64,000 bases of DNA. Source: Paraphaeosphaeria minitans (lineage: Eukaryota > Ascomycota > Dothideomycetes > Pleosporales > Didymosphaeriaceae). The stretch spans positions 2,232,001 to 2,296,000 of the forward strand of contig WJXW01000006.1 in assembly GCA_015832175.1 (NCBI GenBank), in the 5' to 3' direction. Of the stretch, positions 9,801-23,514 are shown piece by piece (position 1 is the stretch's first letter; every line of letters begins with the position of its first letter). The notes under the pieces were generated by a model. That model saw nothing but the letters and a program-made list of their open reading frames with translations, did not search any database and was not told the DNA's origin. A program made the position numbers and the translations under genes.

Positions 9801-12100
9801 GACTTACAAATGCACTAGCAGCTTTTATAGCACTTATTAATAACGTACTCTGTAAATATCTAGACATATTTATTATTGTGTATATAGACAATATCCTTGT
9901 CTTTTCTAAAAACAAATTAGACCACACTAAGTATGTACAGATAGTGCTAGAAGCACTAGATAAAGTATGCCTTCGTATTAAACTTAAGAAATGTAAGTTT
10001 AACGTTAAATAACTTAAATTCCTAAGACATATTATTACTATAGAAGGAATTAAGATAGCACTAAGTAAAGTTAAATACATTAAGAACTAGCTAATACTAA
10101 AGACAGCCAAGAATATTTAAGAATTCTTAGGATTTTATAGATTTAACTAATAATTTATCCAAGATTACGCAAAGGTTATAATACCTTTAATAAATCTTAT
10201 AAAAAAAGACGTACCCTTTAAATAGACAGATAAGTATAGAATGTTATTCTAACTCCTTAAGATAGTATATATTATAGAACCTATCCTTATTTATTTTAGA
10301 AGCGACGAACCACTACGCTTTAAAATAGACGCTAGCGATCTTGCGCTAGGCGCCTACGCTAAATAAGAATGTAATAGTAAATAGCACCTAATTGCCTATT
10401 ACTTATATAAATTTAATAACGCCAAAACACGATATAATATATATAACAAAGAACTCTACACTATTGTTAAAGCCTTAAAGCACTAGAGGATTTACGCGCT
10501 TAGTTACTTAACGCTAGAAATATATATAGATTATAAGAACCTTCTAAAGTTTACAATAATAAAAGAACTTACGCTATAATAATAAAGATAGTTGTAAACT
10601 ACTAGGTAATATAAGTTTAAAATTATCTATATAGCTAGAAAAGAAAATGGCAGAGTAGACGCTCTTAGCTAATAAAGTAATTTAGCAGGAGAAAAGGTAA
10701 AAACCTTCTCCGCAATCCTTCGCAAAGCTAAAAATAGATCTTTAGAACTAATAGTGGAACTAAATTAACTTTTAGTAATTAACTAAGAAGTTCTAGAACA
10801 TCTATAGACTAAGATTATCTAATAATACCACGATAACCCTATATACGGACACCTAGGCATTACAAAAACAATAAAACTTATCTAAAGGAATTACACCTTT
10901 AAAGGAATTAAGGAAGCTGTAATAGCTTATATCTATAAATGTGCAGAATACTAGAGAAATAAATACAGTATATATCTTAAATATAGAGAGATGTAAGTAA
11001 TTAGAATACTAACAGCACTATAGGAAGACATTACTATAGATTTTGTTACAGGAATTCTAAACTCTAAGGATTTAACAACAGGAATTAAATACGACAGTAT
11101 ACTAGTAATAGTCTACTAACTAACTAAGTATATTAAGCTTATTCTATGCTTTAAAAGAATAATAGCAAAAGAACTTACTTTTTTTATTTTAGACTAACTA
11201 ATTAGATATTACAGAATCCTAAAAATAATTATTAGTGATAGAGACAAGCTCTTCACATTAAATTATTAGACAACGCTTATAGCACTACTTAGAATAAAAA
11301 GAAAACTATTAATAGCTTACTATCTATAAACGGACAGATAGATAGAACGTATGAACTAAACTATAGAAACGTACCTACGCATCTACTGCAACAGTTAGAA
11401 GAATAACTAGGTTTTATTACTACCTATAGCACAGTTAGCCTATAATAACAAAGTATTAGCAGTATTAGGATATACACTGTTCTATGTAAACTATAGAAGA
11501 CACCTACATCTTTTTAATTAATAATTTCCTATAATAATTAAAGCAAAAGAAGCTATAGATATAGTAGAAAATATAAAGAAAATACACTAATAACTCTAAG
11601 AGAATCTTAAGAAAGCTTAGTAGCAATTAATCTTATACTAAAATAGAAAATAAAAAATAGCACCTTAGCTAAAGAAGGGGGATAAAGTATATCTGCTTAT
11701 AAAGAACCTTTAAACTTAGAAGAAGAAATATAAGAAACTAGATTATATTAAGGTTAGACTATTTTACATTTCTAAGTAAATATCACTAGTAAACTATAAG
11801 TTAGAACTACCGCCAGATGCAAAGATACACCTAGTATTCTATGTATTACTACTAGAACTAGCAGACCCTAATACACTAGTCAAAACTACCTTCTACTACT
11901 AGACTGAGGAAGAAAATGAATTTGAGGTTAAAAGAATTCTGGAATATAATTAGTATAATAACACATACCTTGTTAAGTGGAAAGGTTACCTATATAGCGA
12001 AAACACTTAGGAACTAAAAAACAACCTAGGAAACTGTTAGTAAAAGATTAAAGAATTCTACTAGAAATAACTAGAACGCACCTAGGAATTACTACTAGTA
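6900..12100 (+). pseudogene. RIP-mutated gag-pol of chromovirus A
   Basis: Read through the TAA/TAG codons, the frame gives, in order: Gag with a zinc knuckle (KCFIYSKLGYIARN, 7743-7790; the first two Cys and the His vary between copies); protease around 8830 (ALIDLG, mutated D-S/T-G); reverse transcriptase (9540-10080, catalytic box VYIDNILVF at 9878, second Asp mutated to Asn); RNase H (about 10310-10680, FKIDASDLALGAYA); integrase (10800-11500, with IDFVTG, ISDRD and RMNQTIE carrying the D,D,E residues); and a chromodomain (11920-12030, NTYLVKWKGY). The many premature stops make it non-functional. Confidence 0.9.
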
Positions 12101-12119
12101 TAAGGGCTAGCCTATAAAA

Positions 12120-12640
12120 TAGACTAGTTAATCACCTTAGCGCCTAATAGCGCGTTAAGATTTATTAACATAGTAGCCTATACTAATTCCTCCTACGCCT
12201 TAAGCGCTTCTAACTTATCTATAGTACTTATGCTATAATTAAATAATTCTTATTCTTTCTAATATAATTTCTTTTACTAATTGCGTAAGCGCGCTATTTT
12301 CTCTTATACCTAATAGGCGTAAAAGAGAGCTGCCTTAGCTAGCTCTTCCTTAATATAGAGCTTTGCCTCCTCTTTAGCCTCTAACTTTTCTAACCTCTCT
12401 ATTTTAGTATCTATTTTTAAATAATCTAGTAAAGGAATCTTCTTAGGCTTATACTTCTAGTTTTCCTATCTAACGTAGTTAGTACACTAAGTGTGTAAAG
12501 AAGAAAGATAATAAGTATATTTCTTCTTAGTGCAGTATAAATAGGTAACTATTATAAAAACGTAGTCTTTCTTAAGATAATTAGCTTAACTATAGCGATA
12601 TTAAATAGAACAAGATAATAACTTTATAGGTAGTTAACTT
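12120..12640 (-). pseudogene. Opposite-strand accessory ORF of A (Cys-containing, coiled coil)
   Basis: Between the chromodomain and the 3' LTR, the minus strand reads as protein once RIP stops are ignored: RYSQANYLKKDYVF, then LYCTKKKYTYYLSSLHTQC, a basic KYKPKKIPLLD, then a long heptad-like charged helix (KIERLEKLEAKEEAKLYI). It runs opposite to pol. The same ORF is recognisable in G (minus strand) and K (plus strand). Its function is unknown. Confidence 0.6.
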
Positions 12641-12672
12641 ATAAAGACATTAAGCTTAGAGGAGAAGGATAA

Positions 12673-13128
12673 TATTAGGATCTAGCTACGTGTAAGTAGT
12701 AAGGCGTAAGCTTATTAAACTACTAGTCTACTAGAGTTAGCTAACTAAGTAGTTAGATAATAGGTTACAGGTCCTAAGGGTCCTAAGGACTGCATAGGCC
12801 TCACCTATACGGGAGCTCTAGGACGCGTAGGACTTACCTACACAGGACTCTAGGACGTATAGGACTCTAGGACATATAGGACTCTAGGACATATGGGATT
12901 CTGGGACGTGTGGGACTACTTAGTATATAGGAACGCGAGAATAAGCTTCTTATACTTATATTTAATCTGTTTATTAATCTATTATTTAGATTCTAGTAGA
13001 CTAAATTATTAACTTATTACACTTTGCAAAATACTATTATATTAACAAGACCTTCTACCTTCTATAAGTACTCCTGCCTAAGAACTAACCTTAACCCTTC
13101 AGGACTAGCTACCCTTTTAGATTTAACA
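12673..13128 (+). repeat. 3' LTR of A (type alpha)
   Basis: 456 bp, the same length as the 5' copy but independently mutated (starts TATTAGGATC, ends GATTTAACA). It has the same 17-bp units at about 12845-12915. Confidence 0.88.
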
Positions 13129-13133
13129 ACCCC

Positions 13134-16066
13134 CTTAACCTTTAATAGGTTTCTAGGGTAATAAATATCCCTTTTTTAAATATTATAGGGATTAAATAAT
13201 TTCTTTAAGCTAGTCCCTTTAGAACAATTTAGAGGACTTTTTTATCTTATTTTTTCTTTAGGTTTTGTTTAAACCTATAGCTTTATAAAAAGCTTCTAGT
13301 TTAGGCTTACTTGTAGCCTTTATAAGAATAATAGCTAGAAGAATACTAGTATTAATATAAACTAGTTTAATCTTGTTCTCTAGCACGTTTTGTCTTAGGA
13401 AGTGATAGGAAATATCTATATACTTAGTTCTAGTATAGTAAATAGGATTTTTAGCTAGATCTAAAGTAGATTAGCTATCACTTTCTATAGTACTTAAGGA
13501 GTTAAATTTATAATACTCTTTTAAAAGTAGGAAACTAAATAGTTCCTTTATAAAAGTATTTAGGTATAAAGACTCTTTAGTAGCTTTTTTTAAAGCTATA
13601 TATTCAGCTTCTGCGCTACTTAGGGCAACAGTTTTTTGTAGTTTTAATAGCTAGAATATAGCTACTCTATTACTAGAGATATCTAGTAGAAATAGGTTGC
13701 CTATAGTAGATTTTCTAGAGTCTAAATCACCTCCGTAATCTGAATCACTAACCCCTATTAAGTCTAGGGATTTAGATTAGTTTAGAGATAAATCTGGTTT
13801 ATAATCTTATGTTTTAACTAGATAACTCCATAAATAGTCTAGACATTTATAGTGTTCTAGACTAGGATTTGCCATAAACCTTGCCAAATAATTTATATAA
13901 AAGGCTAGGTCTGGCCAAGAATAGATAGTTAGATAGATTAGACTACCTATCTCTTGTTAGTATAAATTAGTTAATTCTAGATTAGGTTCTTCTAGATTTT
14001 TTACTAGTTTTAGCCCTATACGTAGGGGTAGATCTTTTAGTTTATTCCCCTCCTTATTATACTTTGTAAGTATTTTCTTTGTAAAGGATTATTAGGAAAT
14101 TTTAATTATATTTAGTTCCCTATTCCTTATAATTTCTACACTTAGGAATTCTTTTATCTCTCCTAAATTAGAGAATTCTAGGGTAGATAAAATAGTTAGT
14201 TCTTTATATAGGCTATTAACTAGGTCTATAGTTTTAGCGAATACTAGTATATCGTCCACATGTGTAGCCAATATAATAGGCTTTTCTTAGTGAACAAAGA
14301 TAGAATTTTCACTTACTAGGTTTTTGAAACCTAGTTTTACTAGTATATTTGTAAGGTGAATTTGCCATTGCCTAGCAGCTTGTTTTAAGCTATATAGTGC
14401 CTTATTTAGTTTTAGAGACACTTAGTTATAGTTTTGGCTTTTAATTATAGAACTAACTAGGTCTTTGTCTAGTTTTATAGGGCTATTTTCTAGGGTAAAG
14501 CTTTCTAGACTTTAAGGTAAATCTAGATGGACTTCTTCCTCTAGATAGGCGTTAGGAAAAGCCTGTTTTATATCCTATGTATAAATTTCCCAGTTTAAAC
14601 TAAAAAAATAGGATAATAGAAGCCTTATAAGACTAGGTTTAGAGGTAGTAGCAAAGGTTTCTTTATAATTAATTCTATACTTTTGTAGGAATCCTTTAGC
14701 TACGTATCTAGCCTTGTATTTGTTTATAGAGTCGTCTAGGTGATATTTCCTAGTTAAAACCTATCTACCCTTAATAATTAGTTTATTAGGTTTAAAAACT
14801 AGGTCCTAAGTTTTGTTTTATATTAGATTTTCTACCTCTAATTTTATAGCTTTTAGGTAGAAATCTTTATTAGGATTAGTTAGAACTTCTTTATAGTTGT
14901 TTGGCTCTTCTGTACTAGTAACTAGTATATTTTCTTCTACTAGTTCTTTATACAGGTTTTCCCAACTTATATTAGTAGTTTTAGGAATTGGTTCTTTATT
15001 CCTATTAATAACTACTTTAGGGCTAGAGTCTTATTAAGCCTTAGGAATATTATTTTCCTTATTAGGCTTTATTTTTCTACTATGCTCTATAGGCTCTAGT
15101 CTATTATAGATCTCTATTACCCTTTCCTAATTATTTAGCTTATAGAAGTAGCCTTCTAGTACCTTACAATCTCTAGCATATACTATTTTATTTTTGCTAG
15201 GATTAAATAATTGGTACTAGTTAGAGTTATAACCTATTAGATAGTAGGGAGTAGCCCTAGCGTCTAGTTTCTTAATAAGACTACTAGGCTCTTTATAATA
15301 AGTTAGGGAACCCCAAATCTTTAGGTTTTCTATATTAGGTACTTTATTATACCTTTGGAAGAATAGTGTTTTATAGCCTATAGAACTATTAGGAGTTCTA
15401 TTATATAGGTAGACTGCAGTTAATAGAGCTTCTCCCCATATAACGTTAAGAAGATTAGATTAGATTAATAAACCTCTAACTTTATTTAATAGTAGCCTAT
15501 TTATAATTTCTACAGCTCCATTTTACTTAGGTGTATAGGGGCTAGAAAAATAAACTATAATACCTTTTTCTTCTAGGTATCTTGTAAGATTTTTAGATAT
15601 AAATTCGTTATCTAGTTGTATAGCTTTAACCTTAGAAGAACTCTATAGTTCTACTTTAGTTATAAATTGTCTTATAGCCTCTACAATATTTTCCCTACTC
15701 TTTAGGAGAGTTACTTCTAGAAACTTTGTAAAACTATCTCTAAAAGTAATAAAGTATTTCTCCTTTTTTAGAGTTTAAGGATTTATAGGTCCCCCTATAT
15801 CTATATGTACTAGGTCTAAGTAATTATCTACTTTAGTAGAAGGTTCTTTATTAACCTTTTTAGTTAACTTAGCCTGAATACAAATAGGACAGGAATCTAG
15901 ACTAGTTCTAGAGTTATCTAGATCTTTTTTGTCTAGTTTAATACCCTAAGCGGATTCTTTAAGGGCTAATAGGGCTTTATTATTAATATGCCCTAGTCTA
16001 TTATACCATAGTTTCACAGAGTTGTTTTTAATAACTATTTTCTCTGTAGAATTAACCTCTTCTTCT
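13134..16066 (-). pseudogene. Ty1/copia pol (element N), 5' part missing
   Basis: The minus strand encodes, from high to low coordinates: the integrase zinc-binding region (LWYNRLGHINN ... CPICIQAK, about 16000-15880) and integrase core (HIDIGGPI, about 15800); reverse transcriptase with THVDDILVFAK at 14270-14232; and a copia-type RNase H region (YLARFMANPSLEHYKCLDYL, about 13920-13840). It ends in a purine run (AAAGGTTAAGGGGG) that continues into the LTR left of element A. The pol order (integrase before RT) is diagnostic of Ty1/copia. Gag and protease are absent because a chromovirus LTR starts at 16067. It carries fewer stops than the chromoviruses but is still broken. Confidence 0.85.
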
Positions 16067-16720
16067 TGTTAAATCCAAGAGGGTAGCCAGTCCTAAAGGG
16101 TTAAGGTTGGTTCTCGGGCAGGAGTACTTACAGAAGGTGGAAGGTCTTATTAATATAATAGTATCTTACAAAGTATAATAAGTTAACAATTTAGTTTACT
16201 AGAATCTAAATAATAGATTAATAAATAGATTAAACACAAGTATAGAGAGCCTATTCTTGCGTTCCTATATACTTTAAGTAATTAGTGGACTAATCGCTCT
16301 AATTAAACTAATTAAGCACTAATTAGTTACTTAGTATATTAGGTGCTTAGTCTAATTAGTTGTCTTAGCGCCCTAATCACACTAATTAGGTTATGCGACC
16401 TTTTGTGCTGTGCCACTTAAATAATAAATATAGATATATATAAAGATCCTAGGAGGCCTAGCCTTTAGATCTTAACATTATCTCCCTTCTTGCTAGGGTT
16501 TGTCCTTAAATTATATAACTATGTCTTATGCCTAGTTATAACTAGAGCTTATCTTACGTTATAAGTAGCGTTAGCTTACTTATATTATGCCTAAATGACC
16601 TTTTAAGTCTAGCACCACCTATTACTATTACCTAACTAATTTTATTAACTCCTTCGGCGAAGTTATAGTTAAGAAATGTTTAATATGTATAAAATATAAC
16701 TATATCTGTAAGGTTCACGT
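16067..16720 (-). mobile_element. Chromovirus fragment C: 3' LTR (type beta) and start of accessory ORF
   Basis: Minus-oriented 411-bp LTR at 16067-16477 (TGTTAAATCC...GATCTTAACA), followed by the reversed polypurine tract TTATCTCCCTTCTTG. An ORF on the plus strand starts at ATG 16587 (MPKQPFKSSTTYYYYL) and reaches the Cys-rich part (KKCLICIKYNYICKVHV) before element D interrupts it at 16721. The rest of C is not in the window. Confidence 0.75.
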
Positions 16721-17168
16721 TGTTAAATCTAACAGGGTAGCTAGTCCTAAAGGGTTAAGGTTAGTTCTTAGGCAGGAGTACTTACAGAAGGTAAAAGGTC
16801 TTATTAATACAATAGTATCTTGCGAAGTGTAATAAGTTAATAATTTAGTCTGCTAGAATCTAAATAATAGATTGATAAACAGATTAAACACAAGTATAGA
16901 GAGCCTATTCTTACGTTCCTATATACTAAGGCTGCTCTACTGCTTAGTGCTACTAAGTAACTAAGCACCTTACGTAACCTACTCTACTACTTAGTGCTGC
17001 TAAGTAGCTAAGTATATTACATAACCTAATTTAAGTTGCTTAGCGTCTCTTTATTATATTTATAACCCTGTTGTTACTTTATTACACCTTTATAAGCGCC
17101 TAAGTCCTACGTTGTTATCTAGTACGTAATATTATCCCCTCCCTTTCTATTCTTTGTCCTAAAGAATT

Positions 17169-17332
17169 ATGCCTACTAACTATAATACTATAAAGCGTTG
17201 TTACAGCCTTATCTCTACTATTAAAAACTATAGAGTAGTTATAGTGTTAAAGTGTTTCTTTTATAAGTCGCAATCCTACGTTTGCAAAGTCTATGTTAGC
17301 TTAGGGAAGTATAGTAAGTGTTAGAAATAAGG
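17169..17332 (+). pseudogene. Accessory ORF of D, first segment
   Basis: Starts MPTNYNTIKRCYSLI, continues to a Cys-rich stretch KCFFYKSQSYVCKVYVSLGK and is interrupted by element B at 17333. It resumes at 24040. It is antisense to the D pol. Confidence 0.7.
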
Positions 17333-17799
17333 TGTTAAGATCCAAAGGCTAGGCCTCCCAGGATCTTTATATGTATCTACATTCGTTATTTAAGTGGCAC
17401 AGCACAAAAGGTCACGTAACCTAATTAGTGTGATTAGAGCGCTAAGATAACTAATTAGACTAAGCACTTAATATATTAAGGAACTAATTAGTGCTTAATT
17501 AGTTTAATTAGAGCGATTAGTCTACTAATTGCTTAAAGTATATAGGAACGCAAGAATAGGCTCTCTATACTTATGTTTAATCTGTTTATTAATCTATTAT
17601 TTAGATTCTAGTAGACTAAATTGTTAACTTATTACACTTTGTAAGATACTATTATATTAATAAGACTTTCTACCTTCTATAAGTACTCCTGCCTAAGAAC
17701 TAACCTTAACCCTTTAGGACCAGCTACCCTCTTAGATTTAATATCTTAAACACTTTTAATATAAGTACTTTATAAACTCCTACCTCTTCTACAGCTTTA

Positions 17800-20700
17800 G
17801 GTGCCGCTAAGATTACTCTTATAAAGAATAGTAGTAAGGCGTATAAACCTAATCTCTACTTTAGTAAATAATCTTAAACTAATGTCTAGATTCTCTAGTT
17901 AGACCTCTATTTCTTTAACTTAAATAAACCCCTTAAAGATAAAAAGAAGGTTATCTTTGCAGCGACATATATGTAAGGAGATATAGGATTATAGATCTAT
18001 TCTTACCTTAAAAAGTACCTAGAAATAGACTATAACAATAATAATAATAATTACGCAGATAACTATGCTAATATAGTTAATATTATTAAAGATTATAATA
18101 ACTTTAAGAAATGCCTTAAACAACTCTTTAAGATTGCTAACAAGAACTCTATTATAAAAGTAAAGATTTAGACTATAACTTAGAAACAATTAGTAGCTAA
18201 GTATAAAACTAAGTTTTATAAATACGCTGTGTAACTTAACTAGGATAATAAATCTCTTTAGGATATGTACAAATAAGGACTTAAATAGAAAATATATAAG
18301 AAACTCTTACGTAGTAGTGTATAAATTACTAACCTTAAAGAACTATACAAAGAAACTATTAGAATTAATAAAGAATAGTTTTTACTATAATAAGAGCTCT
18401 ACTAAAACCCTAGGGCAATAAGCTTTAGATAACTAGTAAAAGTGGTTTATAAGAACCCTATTAGAATTGTCTAAAAATAACAGCTAAGGAACTACTAGAG
18501 ATACAAACTAATAGAAGATGTCTAGTTTAACTATATAGGTAAAGGAAAATGAGAAAGAATAGGCCCTAAGTAGCCTAATAAACGCGTCTCTAATAGAAGT
18601 TAATAACTAATAACTAAGACCTATAAATGCTTTATATATAGCAAACTAGGCCACATAGCTAGAAACTATAAATTAAAGAATAAAGTCTATTAAACTAAGT
18701 TAAATATACGAACTATTAAGGACTAAGAACCTAATAAGGAATAAGAGGTTAATATAACGCTATTTAGTTACTAATGCGTTACACTAGAACAAAGTAAGCA
18801 ATTAGATTTACCTAACTTATAATTATACAAAGATCTAGAAGACAACTCTAACGTATACTATAACGTAGAAAACGTAGAAGAGATACTAAGATCTCCTACT
18901 CCTTACTTACAAAGTAGGCAGGAAGAAGATAACCCTATGTCACCTAAGTATAAACTAAATATTTAGGACTATATAGAACCCTACTAGGCACTAAAAGGGA
19001 TATAACTCTATAAAAATAAGAAGTTAGACTACGTACTAAAGTACTATCTAGACTACTAAAATCCTACACACTAATTCTATATATAGACGTATTGCGAAGA
19101 ACTAATATACGTATAACATAAGGCGGAGAAAGAGGAGAATAAAAAATAACTTAAAAAGAAACTATGCTATAGATAAATGTGGATAGACTACCCTATCACA
19201 GCTTATAATAAACACTTCTAGGATAAATAATAAGTAAAATACTTTCCTTACCTTACGCTAAAGGGTAATAAATACTATAATATACTTATTAACAGAGACT
19301 ATATATAACTATACTAGTATACGTGTCTAAACTAAAACTATAAATACTACTACATAGCTAAACATTTAGACGGCTTTGTACACTGCCCTATATAAGAAGT
19401 AATAATAGAACTACTAGTTTAACTAGTACACAGGAATAGTAAAGACTGTAGGAGAAAAAACAATAGAACATTCTTACAGGAGAAAGAAGATAATCTATAT
19501 AAACTACGTATTTAAGAATAATAATAGAAGCAGATACTTAGAAACGTATACTAGGCACCTAAACTTAATTACAATCTATATAAATAGATATCTTTTTTAG
19601 GCCTAAACGTAGACAAGAAAACGCCTTTATTAAATTAAATGCTATAGTAAGCACAGTATTAGTTAAGCTACTAGTATAGCTTAAAGGAATATAGGCTTAA
19701 GCTCTTATGGACTTAGGAGTAGGAAAGAACTTTATATCTTATTAAATAGTAAGTTAAGTAGGACTTGTAATATTAGAGAAAAAAGTACCCTATATTATCT
19801 ATATCACAAATAGATCCCTAATCCCTAGGACACCTTAGATACACTAGGAGGGTACTACCATAATAATAGTCTAAGGACATAGAGAGGAACTTACCTTAGA
19901 TATCTTACTAGGATCTAAGTATAAGTTAGTCTTAGAATTATCTTAGTTAATAATACATAACCTATAGATTAACTAAGGTATAAAGAAAATATTATTTAAA
20001 CGCTATAATTATATATTATAAGTAAAACCTACGCATTAACTAAAAATAATAGTAGATAAAGGAGTTATTAATAATATAATACCACAATAGATAGTTAAAA
20101 AACAGAAGCACACCTTAGTAGACGCTAGTAGAAACTACTAGGTTAAGAAGTGTAAGAAGGAGGATAATAGTACACCTCTTACCTTACTAAGAGAGTAAAG
20201 GAAATAGATATATATATTTATAGAGAAAGAAAGAAAAGCAAACCTACCTAAATATTAACCCTAGGATCTTATAATAGACCTAGAAGAAGGGAAGACGCTA
20301 CCCTTTAGACTACTATATAGTAAAACAGGAGAAGAACTCCTTAAAAAACGTGATTTTATTAAGACATACATTAAGAAAGGATATATATAACTATTAAAGT
20401 TACTAGCAGTAAGCCCTTTTATATTTATTAAGAAAAAGGATGGATTAGACAGACTATGTGTTAACTACTAATACTTTAATAATATAATAATAAAGAACTA
20501 ATATCTACTACTAAATATTGTAGAGTTATAAGATTAACTATCTTAAGCTAAGATATTTACAATAATAGATCTAAGAAACAGTTACTACCTTATATAAATT
20601 AGGAAAGGTGAAGAATAGAAAACAGCGTTTTAATTACGCTACAGACTATTTGAATATAAGGTTATACCTTTTAGACTTACAAACGCACTAGCAGCTTTTA

Positions 20701-22930
20701 TAGCACTTATTAATAACGTATTCTATAAATATCTAGACACATTTATTATCGCGTATATAGACAATATCCTCGTCTTTTCTAAAAACAAATCTAACTACAC
20801 TAAGCATGTATAGACAGTATTAGAAGCACTAGATAAAGTATACCTTTGTATTAAACTTAAGAAATGTAAGTTTAATATTAAATAACTTAAATTCCTAGGA
20901 TACATTATTACTACAGAAGGAATTAAAATAGTACTAAGTAAAATTAAATATATTAAGAACTGGCTAATACTAAAGACAGCTAAGAATATCTAAGAATTCT
21001 TAGGATTCTATAGATTTAACTAACAATTTATTTAAAATTACGCAAAGGTTATAATACCTTTAATAAATTTTATAAAGAAGGATGTACTCTTTGAATAGAC
21101 AAATAAGTGCGGAATGTTATTCTAACTCCTTAAGACAGCATGTATTATAGAACCTATTCTTATTTATTTTAGAAGTAATAAACTACTACGCTTTAAAACA
21201 GACGCTAGTAATCTTGTGCTAGGCGCCTACGCCTAATAAGAATATAATAGTAAATAGTACCTAATTACCTATTACTTATGTAAATTTAATAACGCCGAAA
21301 CACGATACAACGTATACAATAAAGAACTCTACGCTATTATTAAAGCCTTAAAGCACTAGAGGATTTATGCGCTTAGTTACTTAACGCTAGAAATCTACAT
21401 AATTTACAACAACCTTCTAAGGTTTATAACAACAAAAGAACTTATGCTATAATAATAAAGATAGTTGTAAACTACTAGGTAGTATAAGTTTAAAATTATC
21501 TATATAGCTAGAAAAGAAAATGGCAGAGCAGACGCTTTTAGCTAACAAAGTAATCTAGTAGGAGAAAAGGTAAAAACTTTCTCCGCAATTCTTTATAAAG
21601 CTAAAGATAGATCTCTAGAACTAACAGTAGAACTAAATTAACTTTGAGTAATTAATTAAAAAGTTCTAGAATATCTACAGACTAAGATTATCTAACAATA
21701 CTATAATAACCCTATATACAGACACCTAAGTATTATAAAAATAATAGAACTTATCTAAAGAAATTACACCTTTAAAGGAATTAAAGAAGCTATAACAACT
21801 TATATCTATAAATATATAGAATGCTAGAGAAATAAACCTAGTATATATTTTAAATATAGAGAGATGTAAGCGATTAGAATACTAACAGCACTATAAGAAG
21901 ATATTGCTATAGATTTTGTTACAGGAATTCTAAACTCTAAGAATCTAATAATAGGAATTAAATATAATAGCATACTAGTAATAGTCTACTAACTAACTAA
22001 GTATATTAAGCTCATTCTATGCCTTAAAAGAATAATGGCAAAGGAACTAACTTTTCTTATCCTAGACTAACTAATTAGACACCACAGAATCCTAAAAACA
22101 ATTATTAGTAATAGAGATAAGCTCTTTACGTTAAATTATTAGACAACGCTTATAGCCTTACTTAGAACAAAATAAAAACTATTAATAGCTTACTATCTAT
22201 AAATAGATAGATAGATAGAACGTACGAACTAAACTATAGAAACGTACCTACGCATCTACTATAACAGTTAGAAGGATAACTAGGTTTTATTACTACCTAT
22301 AGTATAATTAGCCTATAATAACAAAGTATTAGCAGTATTAGGATATACACTGTTCTATATAAACTATAGAAGACACCTACATCTCTTTAACTAATAATTT
22401 CCTATAATAATTAAAGCAAAAGAAGCTATAGATATAGCAGAAAATATAAAGGAAATACACTAATAACTCTAAGAGAATCTTAAGAAAGCTTAGTAGTAAT
22501 TAATTTCTTACTAAAATTAAAAATAAAAAATAGCACTTTAGCTAAAGAAGGGGGATAAAGTATATCTACTTACAAAGAACCTTTAAACTTAGAAGAAGAA
22601 AAATAAGAAACTAGATTATATTAAAGTTAAACTATTTTTTATTTTTAAGCAAATATTACTAGTAAACTATAAGTTAGAACTACTACTAGATGTAAAGATA
22701 TACCTAGTATTCTACGTATTACTACTAGAACTAGTAGACCCTAATACACTAGTTAGAACCGCCGTCTACTATAGAACTAAGGAAGAAAATAAATTTAAGG
22801 TTAAAAAAATTCTAGAATATAATTAGCATAGTAACGTGTACCTATTTAAGTAGAAAGGTTACCTACACAGCAAAAACACTTAGGAACTAAAGAACTACCT
22901 AGGAAACTATTAATAAAGATTAAAGAATTC
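17800..22930 (+). pseudogene. RIP-mutated gag-pol of chromovirus B
   Basis: Same domain order as A. The zinc-knuckle region near 18630 retains the His (YSKLGHIARN). RT catalytic box AYIDNILVFSKN near 20755 (second Asp mutated). RNase H near 21190, integrase 21700-22330, chromodomain about 22795-22905. Premature stops are frequent throughout, so it is non-functional. Confidence 0.88.
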
Positions 22931-23514
22931 TACTAATAACCTATATAGCATAATAACATTTGTACCTAAGACAGTAAAGGCACTAGATTATTCTAGAATT
23001 CTAATAGGAAATTCTTAAAAGCGCTCTATATTACAGGGGATAAGAAGGGACCTAAAAGAGTCTTATTAACTACTAGATTAATAGCCTTATAAGATTTAGC
23101 CTTCTTAATATTCTTCTCCTTAACTACTATTATATTCTTAGCACGCTTATCTAGTAAGTCTATTTACTAATATAACTAATCTTTATACGTACGTGTAACC
23201 TATAATTTCTTTAACACCTCCTTATAGGCCTTAAACGTAGCCTCCTGCGTTTCTCTAAACTTTTTTATCTATATACGCAATTTCTCTTTCTCTACTAATA
23301 AACGCTTAAACTGAGATTCTAAAACGCGTATATTGTAATATTAACTTTAATAAACATATTCCCTATATTTTCTAGACTAAACGTGAACCTTATAAACACA
23401 GTTATATTTTATACATGTTAAGCATTTCTTCACTATAACTTTGCTAAAGGAATTAATAAAATTAGTTAAGTAATAGTAATAGGTAGTGCTAGACTTAGAA
23501 AGTTATTTAGGCAT
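22930..23514 (-). pseudogene. Accessory ORF of B (Cys-rich N-terminus plus coiled coil)
   Basis: One of the clearest copies. The ATG at 23514 opens MPKQLSKSSTTYYYYLTNFI. A Cys-rich motif KKCLTCIKYNCVYKVHV follows (C-x2-C-x5-C, further Cys probably mutated to Tyr), then FKRLLVEKEKLRIQI and about 60 residues of heptad-like helix (ETQEATFKAYKEVLKKL), ending in an acidic/hydrophobic tail. It lies wholly between the chromodomain and the 3' LTR, opposite to pol. It resembles, from memory, small Cys-rich hypothetical proteins annotated in other fungal genomes; its role is unknown. Confidence 0.7.

Larger units (their letters stand above)
6408..13128 (+). mobile_element. Complete Ty3/gypsy chromovirus A, 6.72 kb, TSD ACCCC
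   Basis: Flanked by the 5-bp duplication ACCCC (6403-6407 and 13129-13133). Two LTRs of equal length (456 bp) enclose gag, protease, reverse transcriptase, RNase H, integrase and a chromodomain on the plus strand, plus an opposite-strand ORF before the 3' LTR. It is inserted at the junction between the copia N polypurine tract and its 3' LTR. A purine run (AGAGGAGAAGGATAA) precedes the 3' LTR. No tRNA-type TGG primer site is recognisable after the 5' LTR; the mutated CTTAAACACC follows instead. Confidence 0.9.

Noticed and set aside
9766..10080. 104-codon minus-strand frame and 73-codon plus-strand frame (9791-10012)
   Set aside because: The plus frame is a RIP-spared piece of RT; the minus frame is its complement. 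Neither is a separate gene.
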